NCBI GenBank assembly: GCA_914767715.1
Contig: OU612074.1
Location: 13,070,062 to 13,134,061, forward strand
Direction: 5' to 3'
Origin: Membranipora membranacea
Taxonomy: Eukaryota; Bryozoa; Gymnolaemata; Cheilostomatida; Membraniporidae
DNA: 64,000 nucleotides
A program made the position numbers and the translations under genes. The notes beneath the pieces were generated by a model. That model saw nothing but the letters and a program-made list of their open reading frames with translations. It was not told the origin of the DNA and made no database searches. This document shows positions 47,526 to 59,235 of this stretch, one piece after another. The stretch's first letter is position 1. Each line of letters opens with the position of its first letter.

Positions 47526-49866
47526 TTATCTCCCAAAGACACCATTATTACCACCGAAAATGTTACCGCCTCCACCGCCTAATAAACCGCCGTCAAATCC
47601 GTTTCCAGCTCCAAAGTTGTCAAAGCCGTTAGCGAATCCTCCAGCAAAGTTAGTAAAGTCCTGGGCCTGTAGCTGGAATTGATCTTGTTTCTTAACTCCT
47701 TCTGCAGCGTTTAGTATTCCTTCTTGAGCATCCTGAAGGTGACAATTTAATTATAATATAACAAAAGCGTGTTAATACTATATTCGCAACTAAGCGGCCA
47801 TTGTCCTGTTTGGGCGGCCGTGGAAAATGTGTCTATGTTATTTACTGGATGATGTTGTCGTATTAATACTTATAAAAGTAGTTACAAATTCTTATAGCAA
47901 TCGGCAAATATCGTTGGTTCGAATAAAGAACCTAGACAGGAAGTACATACCGCTGCACTAATGGCGTCCAAGTCGTTAACTTCAGCCTGATCTATAGCCT
48001 CAGCATCTAACAAATCGGCAGCATCAAGAGAATCGGCAGCGCTTATCTTAAATCCTGAATCTGCCTTCTTTCCGCTACTTTTTGATAAGGCTGCATTTTC
48101 TTTGTGATAGTTCTCTTGTGCCAGATTAAGTCCTACAAAATACAAGGCAAAATTTTCTATAAAGTTATGAAAATGGTTGTGATGACAAAGAAATCATGTT
48201 ATCCTCAGTGTATTTGTTGCTATTGTAGTGTAGCAAATCGTATTATTGAGTCCTGCACAAAAATCCTATGTGCAGTGGTATTGAGGATTCAATATTTTTA
48301 ATGCCATACATAACTTATTGTCTGACCGTCTAAACACTTATGCCTACTCATTTCAAAAAGTTCTGCAAAACTATTGAGCTTTTGGGCCAATCAAATTCAA
48401 TTATCTCGGTATGAAAATCCTTTTATCAAAACTAATGAATAGCCAAAATTTTGACTGAGTTCTAAAGCACACTGACTGCCCATGGTTGATTAACGTTATG
48501 TCTTACCAAATTTGTTAGCCTTGTTGATAGAAGCAGCAGCATCAGTATCGTCAAACACGGCAGCATTTTCATAATGGGCAGCATCGACAGCTTCTGATTT
48601 CTGTAGCTGTTGTCCTGTGCTGACTCGAGCTCCCTGGTTCTTACGAGCCTGGCGTAAAGCCTTAGCATCTAGTCTCTGTATGATAAAGTATTATGGCATT
48701 AAGGCATATCCATATCATTGGCAGCTTGTCCTGCAATAATGCCCTCAATAGATTATTTTTGTTGCAAAAACGGGCTTTGCGCATTATCGCAAATCTGCAT
48801 TACATCCCATATTATCTCACTCAAACCGAATCCATTACACAACCATTACAACTCCTACCTCTTCCTAAGCTTGTTTGTTATTTCACTTCACTTTTTGTGC
48901 ATAAGATAAACAATTTTTTGACACCTCCATTTCTATATAGAGGATTTAAAGACAATACCAAGTTCAATTTTCGTGATAAAAATTTACTTTTATATCATAC
49001 AGACAATCTAAGATACAAAGTTTCTGCTTCATACAATTCTTTACCGTTACATTTGAGATCTAAAGAGAAGTTCAGTTCATTCAAAACTTTACTATTCAAC
49101 CATATATTATCGACTTGACCAACATCATTGATGATATTATTTCCTTTCTGTTTCTCTTTTTTTGTTTTAAAATTTTTTTTCTGGCACTGAGTGCAGAACA
49201 TTTCGAATGAGATGACTTTGGTTGCCAATAAAAGTATATAATATACAGTATGCGTATGAGGATGTGGGTTTTATACCCATATGTGATTTACATTGTTCTT
49301 ATATAGCCTGACATACTGGTGTATCAACAATAACTGGTACCATACTTAGATAACATTGTTTCTCTTATATGCTATTGCTTTGTATATAATCCACAAAATC
49401 AAAATAGCTTGTGAAGCCTGAATATTTTAACACATAACATGAGCCTCACAAATTATGGGAGTTCTCATCTCTTGTTCAAAAGGAAAAGACAACTTTCTGT
49501 TCCATCTCATAATGATAACGTAGAATTACTTACAGCTTGTTTTCTTGCAGCTTTCTCAAGTTGAGCCTGAGTTAGCCCAGCATTGTTTTGTGCCAAGTTT
49601 AGTGCAGCATTCTGTTGAAGTTGTACCTGTTGCTCTGCAGCCCCAACTGCAGCACCCCCAACAGCAGCACCCCCAACAGCAGCACCCCCAACAACCGGGA
49701 CAATGACTGGACCAGCCCCTACAACGTTGGCGGCTGCAGCAACAGGAAGGTTTCGGTTAGCGAGACGTTGTGCCCTCCGATTGGCTTTTTGAGCAGCAGT
49801 GAGTTTTGCTGCTGAGGCCAGACACACGAGAGCCATAAGAGCTAACAAGATAGATGACTTATACAT
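47526..49866 (-). CDS. secreted Ala/Gln-rich, Gly-tailed structural-type protein, cluster paralog A
   Basis: Four coding exons: 49866-49534 (111 codons), 48675-48507 (169 bases), 48132-47951 (182 bases) and 47732-47526 (stop TAA), 296 residues. Residues 1-19 are a signal peptide (SSILLALMALVCLASA). Exon 1 continues with a basic stretch (RRAQRLANRN) and a VGGAAVGGAAVGGAAV repeat. The middle exons are Ala/Asp/Gln-rich and helical-looking, with HYENAAVF and ENYHKENAALSKSSG. The last exon has a Gly/Phe/Asn tail (LLGGGGGNIFGG). Exon count, phases and middle-exon sizes match the two genes to the right, so these are tandem paralogs. No known family is recognised. I infer an extracellular structural or matrix role. 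Intron 1 holds an antisense LINE fragment, and a TATA box and 5' untranslated exon lie at 50.2-50.3 kb. Confidence 0.82.
48680..49230 (+). mobile_element. 5'-truncated non-LTR retrotransposon (CR1/L2-like reverse transcriptase C-terminus)
   Basis: An open frame at 48693-49118 encodes the C-terminal part of a LINE polymerase. It has the NNALNRLFLLQKRALRIIA motif, then PLQLLPLPKLVCYF, FTSLFVHKINNFL, and a closing SYNSLPLHLRSKEKFSSFK. A T-rich 3' region follows. It lies inside intron 1 of paralog A, in the opposite orientation. The intact frame suggests a fairly recent insertion of a 5'-truncated copy. The family name is by motif resemblance only. Confidence 0.8.
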
Positions 49867-49911
49867 GTTGATGATGATAATCTGAAAGCATGAAGAATTA
49901 TCAATACATTA

Positions 49912-50000
49912 ATATACAATACAATACAATACAATACAATACAATACAATACAATACAATACAATACAATACAATACAATACAATACAATACAATACAAT
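49912..50000. repeat. (ACAAT)n pentanucleotide microsatellite
   Basis: About 17 uninterrupted copies of ACAAT. It lies in the 5' untranslated intron of paralog A, about 30 bases upstream of the coding exon's splice acceptor (CTTTCAG). Confidence 0.97.
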
Positions 50001-50258
50001 TCATTTAGAGCAAATATAGATATGAATATAGAGAATGAACTTCAAGAGAGACAGCTTGATTGCATCAATACATGACAAAAATTCTTTGACAGTAGACATT
50101 TTGAACCTCAAACTGTTGGAGCATCTTCAATGGAATTTTTTTCTATTTAATTTGGCAGCATATAAAAATATATTTCAGAAAACGAGTGAAGTAATTGTAT
50201 ATGAAGGATATTTTGTGACTGCTGACTGTATACCTGTGATTTTCTGTAAATAAGAAAG

Positions 50259-50350
50259 GAGACCAGCTCTGTTCTTTGAGAATCTTCCAGCGATTTGATT
50301 GATCCTGTCGAATGTCCGCATATTTATACATATCTTCTACCATCTCAGAT
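50259..50350 (-). promoter_or_regulatory. TATA box and 5' leader of paralog A
   Basis: On the minus strand TATAAATA at 50328-50321 is followed by a leader that contains GAGCTGGTCTC (50269-50259) and ends at a CACAG|GTATAC donor near 50235. GAGCTGGTCTC-type words occur in the leaders of paralogs B and C too. Start-site position is inferred from TATA spacing. Confidence 0.6.
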
Positions 50351-51349
50351 ATCTACTAAGGAAGCAGAATAACACCGGTCATCCTGGGAATGTTACATAA
50401 CTTCATTAGCGGATTGACCGAGGACGACCTGTCATATTAAGGACTCCTTGGTTCATTATGATTCTCTAAGTGACCTGTCCTGACCATATTACCGCATAGA
50501 ATATTCCGGAATGCCACCATCTAGGTTTGATGTGATTGCGACAAATTCACTCTCATATTTTACTTACAAGGTAGTAAGATTGCTGTTAGGTTTCTGGTTG
50601 GAATTTTCCGGATGGGATTAGTTAGGTCATGAAATAAAGACAAAGTATGTATCAGGATTTACAGGATAAGGAAATCCTCGATGGGAACCTCATTATTTCA
50701 CATGAAGTGACAATCAGACATACCTTTAATAGAGCGCCTGCACATCTTAATATGGCCATTCAATTTACTGCCAATTCATCATCATTACTTTACCACTTTC
50801 AGAGGATAAGCTGAAATGAAGGAATCTTTCTATGATGACTCATCCAGGTGTGTCAAGGATAAGAATATTACCGTTATTTATTATTGTACAGGAAGGTGTG
50901 CTCTGCTAACTCAACAAGACCTCTCAGGGACATCACAAAAATCAGCTGCACTGTTGATTTCGCTTTACTTTTTTGTTCTAAAAAATGTGTATTCCCATCC
51001 TTTTTCAGAGCTAGAGCCAATTTCCCCCTTCTGAGCAGGCTTGACAATACTAAGTGAACCAACATTTTCCTAAATTTGATGTTGACATAAAATACATACA
51101 GAATTTTGCCACAACTCGAAATGAAACCAGGAATATTCTTGGCATAGAGTGTGATCATCAAGGTTGGTGTCTTAAACCAAATTCTTCTCTGTGTAAATGG
51201 ACATAAGATAGGGGGACAGGTTCACTACTCTAAGGGTTTTAAGACCAGACTGGGATGTGAATCAGCGTATCTCAACTATTTCCCGCAATGCAACTTTATA
51301 GAGATTCCAGATTAAACACAGCCTAGATTTTTATTTGCAGTTTCAGTGA

Positions 51350-51690
51350 GTGGGAACTGGTAGGAACTGCATACCCAAAATGAAATGTAGAGGAAAGCGC
51401 TTAGAAAAGAGTTCCCACTGGATTCTTTGCAAAAAACTGTGTAAAGATTTCCTTTTTGACCAGATATCAAACATCAATCATTTTAATACAGATTTATATT
51501 TCTGCATAATTGTTACGCTCAACATGCATTGAATTGCAAAGCTTTTGAATACGGACACTACACCAACCCTTCCCCACCCTCTCCGGCACAGTTCTGTCGA
51601 CCCAGACAATAGGGCATCCACAAACGCAGAAACCCACACATAGTAGAACACTGACTATTTGGGGGTAGAATGTAATATTTCCAGCCCCAT
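51350..51690. repeat. dispersed repeat, copy 2 (first copy 2740-2965)
   Basis: Contains TAGAAAAGAGTTCCCACTGG, GATTCTTTGCAAAAAACTG and GACCAGATAT in the same order as copy 1, followed by about 200 further bases with weaker similarity. Confidence 0.45.
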
Positions 51691-52029
51691 TTTACATTGC
51701 CTCTTACATACCAAAACACTGTATGAGAATTGTTTTTACTCATATATTGCTCTTCACTTGAATTCCACACCCACTCAACCAAATTCACAGAAACTTAAAA
51801 AAGAAAATTAATTCCAGAGCAAGCTTTGAGCCATTAAAATAACTGTCTGCTTTGATCAAAATCAGTGTTAACACCCTAAATGAACCACGCCTTAAGTTAA
51901 TGGGTACCATCTCATCCCCAGGCTAGCTCGGATATCGCCCCCGACCTTTATCAAGATCAGGAGAGAATGAGGCTAACATTAAATTGAAAGCGTATAGAGA
52001 ATTGACACCATAGCACGTAGGCTCTGCGC

Positions 52030-52132
52030 AGGGGCCCTGGGACTTAGACGTCTTTACTCTGGCAATGCCCAGTATCAAGGTGGTTGATACTGGACATTGG
52101 CAAAGGGAAGACATGTAAGTCCAAGGGGCCCA
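52030..52132. mobile_element. GGGCCC-bordered fold-back MITE, copy 3
   Basis: Starts GGGGCCCTGGGACTTAGACG and ends TAAGTCCAAGGGGCCC, with the inside TTTACTCTGGCAATGCCCAG inverted as CTGGACATTGGCAAAG. This is the best-preserved of three copies, and its borders show what the decayed ones in 28849 and 29769 looked like. Confidence 0.8.
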
Positions 52133-52871
52133 TGGATCTGCGCTACAGCGTAATTATTTGAAGTAAATCTCAATAAACCATCTGATTGTGCACAAAACAG
52201 GAAATTTTTCTACTATCTAGTTTTATAAATCAGCAAACTATCTCGAATTCAGTAACATATTCATCATACTCTCATACCCAAACATGAAAACAATGCAGTG
52301 TGTATGTATGACTGGACTACGTAGCCTTCTAATGTTATCTCAGCTAAGATCAAAGAAGATATGTTGTCTATTGAGGGTCTGGTTAACTTCAGCAGTACGC
52401 CGGTTGAAGTCAGCCTGCTTCTTTTACCCGGACATGTATATGGCCTCTCATCACGTTCTGGATACATCATAGTTTTTGCATCACAACTTCAGTATGAGGA
52501 TTCAGAAAACTTTGCTGTTTCTTTAGAGCCAGCCTGAATCTTATGTATATATCGCAAATCCCTCAAGTACACTTTTAATTTTCATTGATGATTTCCTTGC
52601 ATAACTACATAAGTAATAAGTATTAGTGTTATTATTTTTATATGTTTGTTTTTTGTATTTTAACCTGTTTTCTGGACAGCTGTTGAACATGATAGAATAG
52701 GTTTGCCTATGTCATAGAGTGAAAGTATAAAAGATGAGCTGTGATCAAATTTGCAGTTCATCAGTTGCATCCTTTATACGGTTGAATTTGAAAATGGCTG
52801 TTGGCTATAAGTTTATATGACAACACAAAAATAAGATTGGGAGGTGCTACTGCTAGCCTTGTCACTTGACT

Positions 52872-53085
52872 ACAGGCTAGGGAGGTGCTGCATACTGACA
52901 AGGCTAGGGAGGTGCTGCATACTGACAAGGCTAGGGAGGTGCTGCATACTGACAAGGCTAGGGAGGTGCTGCATACTGACAAGGCTAGGGAGGTGCTGCA
53001 TACTGACAAGGCTAGGGAGGTGCTGCATACTGACAAGGCTAGGGAGGTGCTGCATACTGACAAGGCTAGGAAGGTGCTGCATCCA
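52872..53085. repeat. 27-base minisatellite, about 8 copies
   Basis: Unit GGGAGGTGCTGCATACTGAC plus AAGGCTA, nearly identical in all copies. As 27 is a multiple of three it creates long open frames in several frames on both strands. These are by-products, not genes. Confidence 0.96.
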
Positions 53086-53949
53086 TCAGCTATCAATCAA
53101 GCCTCACATAACAGTCAGAAGATAATGACTGCAATGGAGTTAAGAATATTTGTGTGTTTTATGCCTTACAGACGATAAAAACAAGACGGTACCAATGGTA
53201 CTGGTTGGTGATCACGGATTAACGCTGAGCGGGAGACATCAGTCTTAACCTTTCTTTATCCCATATCATGGCAGATTATCTCAAATAGGGCTGCGACATC
53301 TAATTGCACAGGATAATCTCTAATCTAAGGATGATAAATTACTACATTAGTATTTTTTTATGATCAGAGTAATGGTTGTGGTTTGTAGATTATCTCTGCG
53401 CATGGTACCAGCCGACACGTAACCAATATCTGCCTTCTACTCGACTATTAAGAGCAGAAAGGGCTGTAGAAGACCATTTAAGAAGAAATCTAGAGCATTT
53501 CATCACCTTTTATTTAGTTATACATTTAATATCTCATGGCAAAAAGTGTGTAAATTAAAAAAATACAAAATATAGTCAACCACTAGGCCAACACCGAGAA
53601 TAAAAACAATTGGTTCAAAGTTTATATGCAAAGCAATCCTTGCCAAGGATGTTGAAAAAATACTAAAACCAGCGTTCAGAAAAAGTCAATGCCTTAAACT
53701 AGCGCAGAAGTTATAAAATTTTCTTGCTGTGAGTAAATCATGCCACTCATATTCAGGCAAAATGTATTATCATTACGCCATCATGATAAATGCTGCTGCT
53801 GCTGCTGTCGGTTGGGATAATGAGTCATCCCTCCTGAATTTTAGCATGGTAATCATAAAAACTGTTACACAAGATAGAAAGAAAAAGCGAGATAGAATAC
53901 TGCTTTATATGATTGACCTCATACTGATCTTACTCAGCTAAGTATCCAC

Positions 53950-56678
53950 CTATCTACGTTTTTTGAGAAAGAAGCCCTGGCCTCCACCGGTGCTAAATAT
54001 GCCTCCACTATTGCCGCCAAATCCACCAGTATTACCGAATCCACCAGTATTACCGAATCCACCAGTATTTCCAAACCCTCCTCCTCCTCCTCCTCCTAGG
54101 AGACTAATAATACTGATAACACCACTTCCACCATTGTTTCCAAATCCACCAGTGTTTCCAAATCCACCAGTGTTTCCAAATCCACCAGTGTTTCCAAATC
54201 CACCAGTATTTCCAAATCCTAATCCACCAGTATTTCCAAATCCGAATCCACCGCCATTGCCACCACCGAAACCACCTCCTGCTCCAAAACCAGCTCCATT
54301 ATTTGCAACTCCTGCGTTTCCAACTCCATTGAGGATGGCAGCATCCTGAGCTTGAATGAAGGTGTTCTCTGCAACTCCGAGGTTATCTGCAGCTGCAAGT
54401 TGGTTCTGTTGTTGTAACTGAAAAACAAGATGGCATACAAAGAATATAATAGTTAAAGTCTGATGTTTGATAACTTCCTTTGTCTAAATAGACCATATTT
54501 TGGCTGTAATGGAGCTCAGCTGAACTTCTTCATGAGTTACATATGTGCCAAATCTTCTTATTTTCAACTTGCAATGATAAATAAGTTCTTGAAGTTTAGC
54601 AAACTAGAGTGTTTGGTATAGATTAAGCATAATAAGATATACTCTTTAATCTAATGCATATCATGCACCTATCCCTAAACTTTGAAATGAAGTCAAAAGG
54701 AGTGGGATGTTTTTGTAATAAATACACAATTTGTAGACAACAAATAATAGCAAGTTCGGGCAACCCATGCCATGCTTCAGTGGCTTCAGGCCATATTCAT
54801 GAACATGACACTATTAGTTTTGTCCCAAATGAGCATTAGCAGATAGTTTGTTGCATTTCTGCATTGCATTGAGAAAGTCTGACCAATGGTTTAGTTCATT
54901 GGTCTGATTGACAATGTATTGATAACTCCAATATAGGATTTCAAACATGGCTGGGACATTGTAACCAGCAGACTAAGACAAAATATCCGTGTATGAATTA
55001 AGTTAAATCTAAATGGATCAAATATCTTTGACTTCTACATATCAGAACATATATAAATACTGACTTGTGCCTGGATAGCTTGCTGGTCTTTTATTTGAGC
55101 TTGCTCAAAAGCTTCACCCTGAAGGGCATCCTGTCTAGCTTTATTGTCGACGACCTGTAATAGCTGGCCGGAGTCAAGCTTAGCTCCCTCTGAGAGAGAG
55201 AAAGCTCCTTTCTCATCCTTATAACTGTCATCTGAGAACGCAAGCTCTGTCAACAAAACAAGTAGGCTGTAAGTCAAGTTCATGTGTAAGCATGGGCGTC
55301 AGAAGGATTTACCAAGGGGTGCTCCTTTTAGCTGTGGAGTAGTTAGTGGCATGTGTAAGCGGGGAGGGTGCGGGAGGGGCGCCCAAGCGCCGTCCTGCTT
55401 ACGGAAATTTTTTGAAATTCGAGACCCAAAAAGAGACATTCTGGTACATACCAGCCAACCTTTATGGATGAGCAACACAAAGCATGATACCAAAAATATT
55501 TAACAGCAACAGCCTCTTGCCCGGGCCCCGATTGAAAGTTCTAGCGATAAAAGAAAACATTGAGTTCCAATTGTTAAAAAAAATTTTTTTTAAACCTCCA
55601 AAGGGGTGCTCACTTGAGCACCCTGAGCACCCCTTCTGACGCCCATGTGTGTAAGTCAAGGTCATATGTAAGTCAACAAAAGGCATCAAGCTTCAAATCT
55701 GAAGGCTCTGTTGAATGAGTATGTGTTCCTGGCATAATAATTCTCTAATGCAGGAAAAGGGAAATAGAAAAATTTTGAAGATCAGGGTTGAGACTGCTAT
55801 AGGTAACCTATAGAATTCGAATGCACTTGGCTTGAGATCATCGAATACATGTGTTGAATAAATTTTGGTACCCAAATAATTTTATATTTTGAAAGACTGA
55901 TTATGTAATTATGATCAAAGAGAATTTCAGTTCAGCAAATTCACTATCAGCAATTAGTTCAAACTCCTATCTACAGTACAGTGAACAGTGATTAGTGTAC
56001 AGTGTACAGTGATAACATGATTATACTTACGGATTTTGTTGCCCGCTCTCTTCTGGCTAGCAACGTCAACTCCTCCAAATACTGCAGCCTCAGTATAGTC
56101 TCCAGCATTAACACCACTATCTTTGGCTACCTGTGATCTTGCACCCAATCTCTCACCTTGGTTTACAGCCACACCTTGGTTATTCCCTGCACTTAAACCC
56201 TAGAAGTAAAAGGCAGATAGATCATAGTATATAAAACACAGTGAGACTTTGTGAGATGTGCCAGGATTGTATATTTTGCACTTAATCAGGTCCCAATCTC
56301 CATATTTATAATCGAGGGCGTGTGATAGATTCCAGATACTCTTTTTTGCGACTTTTTTTTTTCAGTTTGATGGAGTCAGTGTATGGTGAATATCCATTCA
56401 CTGTATTTCTTCTCAATAAAACACATATAAACACATTTATTAAGTCTATTATAAAACATCACTGAGAACTTTCTTTTCTAATATGGCTCGTAACGTACCA
56501 GTCTCTCTGCGTCGGCGGCCTGGAGAGCTTGGTTTTGTTGAAGTTGTCTTTGACTTCCAGCATTAATTCCTGCTTCACTCGCTGCGCCGATTCCGACCTG
56601 GTCAACGACTCCCTGAGCATGAGCTGACCATGTACAGCAGTATACAGCCAAAAGGCTAAACGCTACGATACCTTTCAT
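53950..56678 (-). CDS. secreted Gln/Ala-rich protein with GFGNTGG repeats, cluster paralog B
   Basis: Four coding exons: 56678-56499 (60 codons), 56199-56031 (169 bases), 55246-55065 (182 bases) and 54417-53950 (156 codons with stop TAG), 332 residues. The signal peptide is GIVAFSLLAVYCCTWSAHAQ. The front half is Ala/Gln/Asn/Asp-rich and probably helical (GINAGSQRQLQQNQALQAAD, SGVNAGDYTEAAVFGG, SYKDEKGAFSLSEGAK). The last exon opens with a conserved LQQQNQLAAADNLGVAEN block and then becomes a glycine repeat built on FGNTGG (about nine units in two blocks) with a seven-Gly run, ending basic (FFLKKRR). The glycine repeat resembles elastic or silk-like matrix proteins. The family is not recognised and the function is inferred. 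Intron 2 carries a hAT-like element. TATA box and 5' untranslated exon lie at 57.15-57.27 kb. Confidence 0.85.
55283..55655. mobile_element. non-autonomous hAT-like element with 8-base target duplication
   Basis: Element 55291-55647 (357 bases) has perfect terminal inverted repeats CATGGGCGTCAGAAGG and CCTTCTGACGCCCATG. Sub-terminal GGGGTGCTC is inverted as GAGCACCCC, and TGTGTAAG is duplicated on both sides (55283-55290 and 55648-55655). An 8-base duplication and CA..GGGCGTC-type ends are typical of hAT elements. It encodes no transposase, so it must have been moved by another element. It lies in intron 2 of paralog B. Confidence 0.9.
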
Positions 56679-56885
56679 AGTTCACTTTCTTCTTATCTAT
56701 GTCTGCAGAGAAAAGGATAGATGGGTATAACAATCATCCATATACATGAATAAAGTTACAGCTCACTTGTACATAGGTACAGTTTTTTTGATTGCTTTTC
56801 TGAACAGTTATGAATTGGATTCCTATATCTATATATACGTCATAGGAAAGTACATACACACCACCAAAAACTTGTCGTCTGGCGC

Positions 56886-56945
56886 TCTCGTCATTTAAGT
56901 GTCACACATATCGTGTCACACATGTCGTGTCACGCATGTCGCATC
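56886..56945. repeat. short tandem CATGTCGTGTCAC repeat
   Basis: About three to four units of a 14-base motif (GTGTCACACATATC, GTGTCACACATGTC, GTGTCACGCATGTC) in the 5' intron of paralog B. The units contain the palindrome GTGTCACAC. Confidence 0.8.
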
Positions 56946-57152
56946 TTTATATATTATAGCTTCGGTAATTGTTTAAGACAAATTGTTATGATATTCCAGA
57001 ACAGTCTATTCTCACCTCACAGCGATTGAAACGTACACAAGTTAAAATTACCACTGAACATGAAAACAAAGAAAGCATTACAAATGGAATGATCTATCAA
57101 AAACAAACTTTGAAATAGATATCACTGAGAGTTGGAAGAAAATCCACCCTAC

Positions 57153-57269
57153 CTGCTAAATATGCCGAGGCCAGCCCAGATAAAGTCAGACTTGCAATAG
57201 AAGAGAAGCGTGGGGTAAGGAAATCTACCAGAGATCTGTCTCATTCTCCAACAATGTCCTCTTTTTATA
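57153..57269 (-). promoter_or_regulatory. TATA box and 5' untranslated exon of paralog B
   Basis: On the minus strand TATAAAAAG (57269-57261) precedes a leader with AGATCTCTGGTAGATTTC (57237-57220) and GGGCTGGCCTC, ending at AGCAG|GTAGGG (57153). Paralog C has the same 18-base word with one change at the same distance from its TATA box. The transcript then splices to TCTGCAG|ACATAG at 56702, just before the ATG. Confidence 0.7.
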
Positions 57270-59235
57270 CCCAAATCACACATAAACATCGGTATTCTGT
57301 ATGCTGCTGTAATCTACTGTATATACCCTCTACAGCGCATGCTGTCAACATACACATAGCTGCAAGCTCTTGTACAAGCAGGCCAATAGTGCAATTCTTA
57401 GGAGCACTTCCAAACTTACGAAAATCACTTAATTATCTCATTGATTAAAGTTTACAACCATTGTTAAACATTGAAAAGTTGTCACTTCATGATGCCAGAA
57501 TGACAAACAGCGACCTTTTCTCCCAGCTCAGATTGGTGTTGTACTGTAGGCTATTAATGTAATTAAGAACAATTAATGGCTATTAGCGGAAAATTTTACT
57601 TTCAAGTACAATAAGATGTAATTAGATGTGCTGAAATCCTCGGGTGTAGGGTACGCCCTGAGGATAATCTCTCTTAATAATATGCCATCAATATAAACTG
57701 TGATTTAGAGTCATTTAGCCCTGGGAGCTAAGCTGTAAGAGGTGAGTGTCACAACCCCCCCTCTCAACACATAACCTTCAAGCTTGCTTTTCTTAAGCTA
57801 AACTTTTCCTATGGTTGGCTGACTATCAGTGTAAAAAACAAACTGCATTTCAATTACACCTCCTAGCCATACTGTCCCAATGAAACAAACATTTTGGGGT
57901 TTGCGGTGTTTGTATCACCATCGGCGGAAAGAAATTGCCAAGTAACATATGATATACGTATGATTGATGTCTTGTTAGGAAACACCAGTAACTTTCTCTT
58001 GTAACAATATAGTGAGTCAGTTCCAAATCGAATCCCACCGTAATGGAAAGTCAGCCAATCATTGAAAACATCGCAGGTTCCTGTTTCTGAATGTGATGTG
58101 ACCAAACAGCCACGGAGATAAGATATATGCTTTATTAGTATGGCAGAGGATCTAGTCATGTTAAACTGTGAGAAACCTGCCTCCCTATAATAATAAAAAA
58201 ACAATCTTAGTGCTACGACATGTTATCAAATTTTATTATTATGAAATTTGTCATTTTGCCATGATAAAAATCTTTACAAGATTATCTCAATACTGCGGGT
58301 AACAAGGTTGCTTTGTTTCACACCTACCCGTGGTAAAAATTGGCGTTTGCAAATAACTTAATCCGTATGGTTTCTAATCCTTGTTTAAGAGGATAAAGGA
58401 TTATCAGTAATCGTTTTCTCTGATGACAAGGTAAGACTGTCCTGTATCACATTCAGATCATTCTAGGATTCAAATGCTGTTTTAGTTGAAAACTCTTAGG
58501 GTACACACACCTTCATCAAATTATCTGGATCAGCTCATATACAGGTAAATCCAGACCATATTATACAATCTCTTCGGTCTTATTAGCTACTGATTATATC
58601 TAATTCATTGAAGTGGTTACCATAGATTAAGTTTTCATTCCTATTTTACTTATTGCACTAGATTTATGTGAAAAGAAGACCATGTTAGATAACCCTGCTC
58701 AAAGTGAGAGTTTTCTTCTTTTAAAAAATGTTTGGACAACTCCGAATCAATAATGATAGATTTGACATCGGAATATCAGAATATATCAGTCACAGTAAGC
58801 CATAAATTGGGATCAAGTCACATCATTATTTTCTGTTTTATTTCTGACACCAGAATTGCTCAAAATCCAACAGGAGAGATGGATTGAAAATGAATGAAAA
58901 TAAAAGAATGCAATTTCAAATTTAGAAATCAAGATAAACATAAGTATTATATGGTATATGGTATTATATTGGTTTAGCGCAAGCTCTGTTCTACTCAGGT
59001 GGTATAAAAAAGTGACACTATAACCCAAACAAAATCAACCTGTACAAAAACACAATCTGCCTGTGGGGATGTCAATGTCATATACTCATATTCAGGCAAT
59101 GCAGCATATTGCCATCATGATAAGTAAACCATTAGCTTATATTAGTAAGGAGAGTTGTTTGCATATGAAGAAATAGCTGAAATTTGAATAAATACTGATT
59201 GGCTGGATTTTTGCTTGTATTCATTTTAGTCTAGT
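57270..59235. other. intergenic region between paralogs B and C
   Basis: Apart from the possible exon at 57863-58184 I see no gene. Both neighbours are on the minus strand, so the 3' end of paralog C and the upstream region of paralog B lie here. Confidence 0.5.
57863..58184 (-). CDS. possible terminal exon of an unidentified gene
   Basis: An open frame of about 106 codons follows an acceptor-like TTATTATAG and ends in a TAG stop. The sequence has a plausible extracellular character: three cysteines (GCLV, GTCDV, LYCYK), TFHYGGIRFG and a closing PKMFVSLGQYG. No upstream exon was found between here and paralog C, and no family is recognised. It may be a decayed gene fragment. Confidence 0.3.

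Larger units (their letters stand above)
50351..53949. other. intergenic region between paralogs A and B
   Basis: This region holds the dispersed repeat copy near 51350-51690, the third GGGCCC MITE (52030) and a 27-base minisatellite (52872). A short plus-strand open stretch after an acceptor-like TTTGTAG at 53387 (YLCAWYQPTRNQYLP...) looks exon-like, but no partners were found. No gene is supported. Confidence 0.45.

Noticed and set aside
52264-52472. Overlapping frames on both strands (YPERDERPYTCPG on minus)
   Set aside because: No splice-compatible partners and no recognisable domain. Too short to support a gene.
52872-53085. CRISPR-like array
   Set aside because: Units are contiguous tandem repeats without unique spacers, and the context is an animal genome.
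52761-53178. Several 70-110 residue repetitive frames
   Set aside because: Produced by the 27-base minisatellite, which is open in several frames on both strands. No sign of a gene.
53963-54349. Plus-strand proline-rich frame with NPPVFPNPP repeats
   Set aside because: It is the antisense of the FGNTGG glycine repeat of paralog B, whose minus-strand exon fits the conserved four-exon structure.
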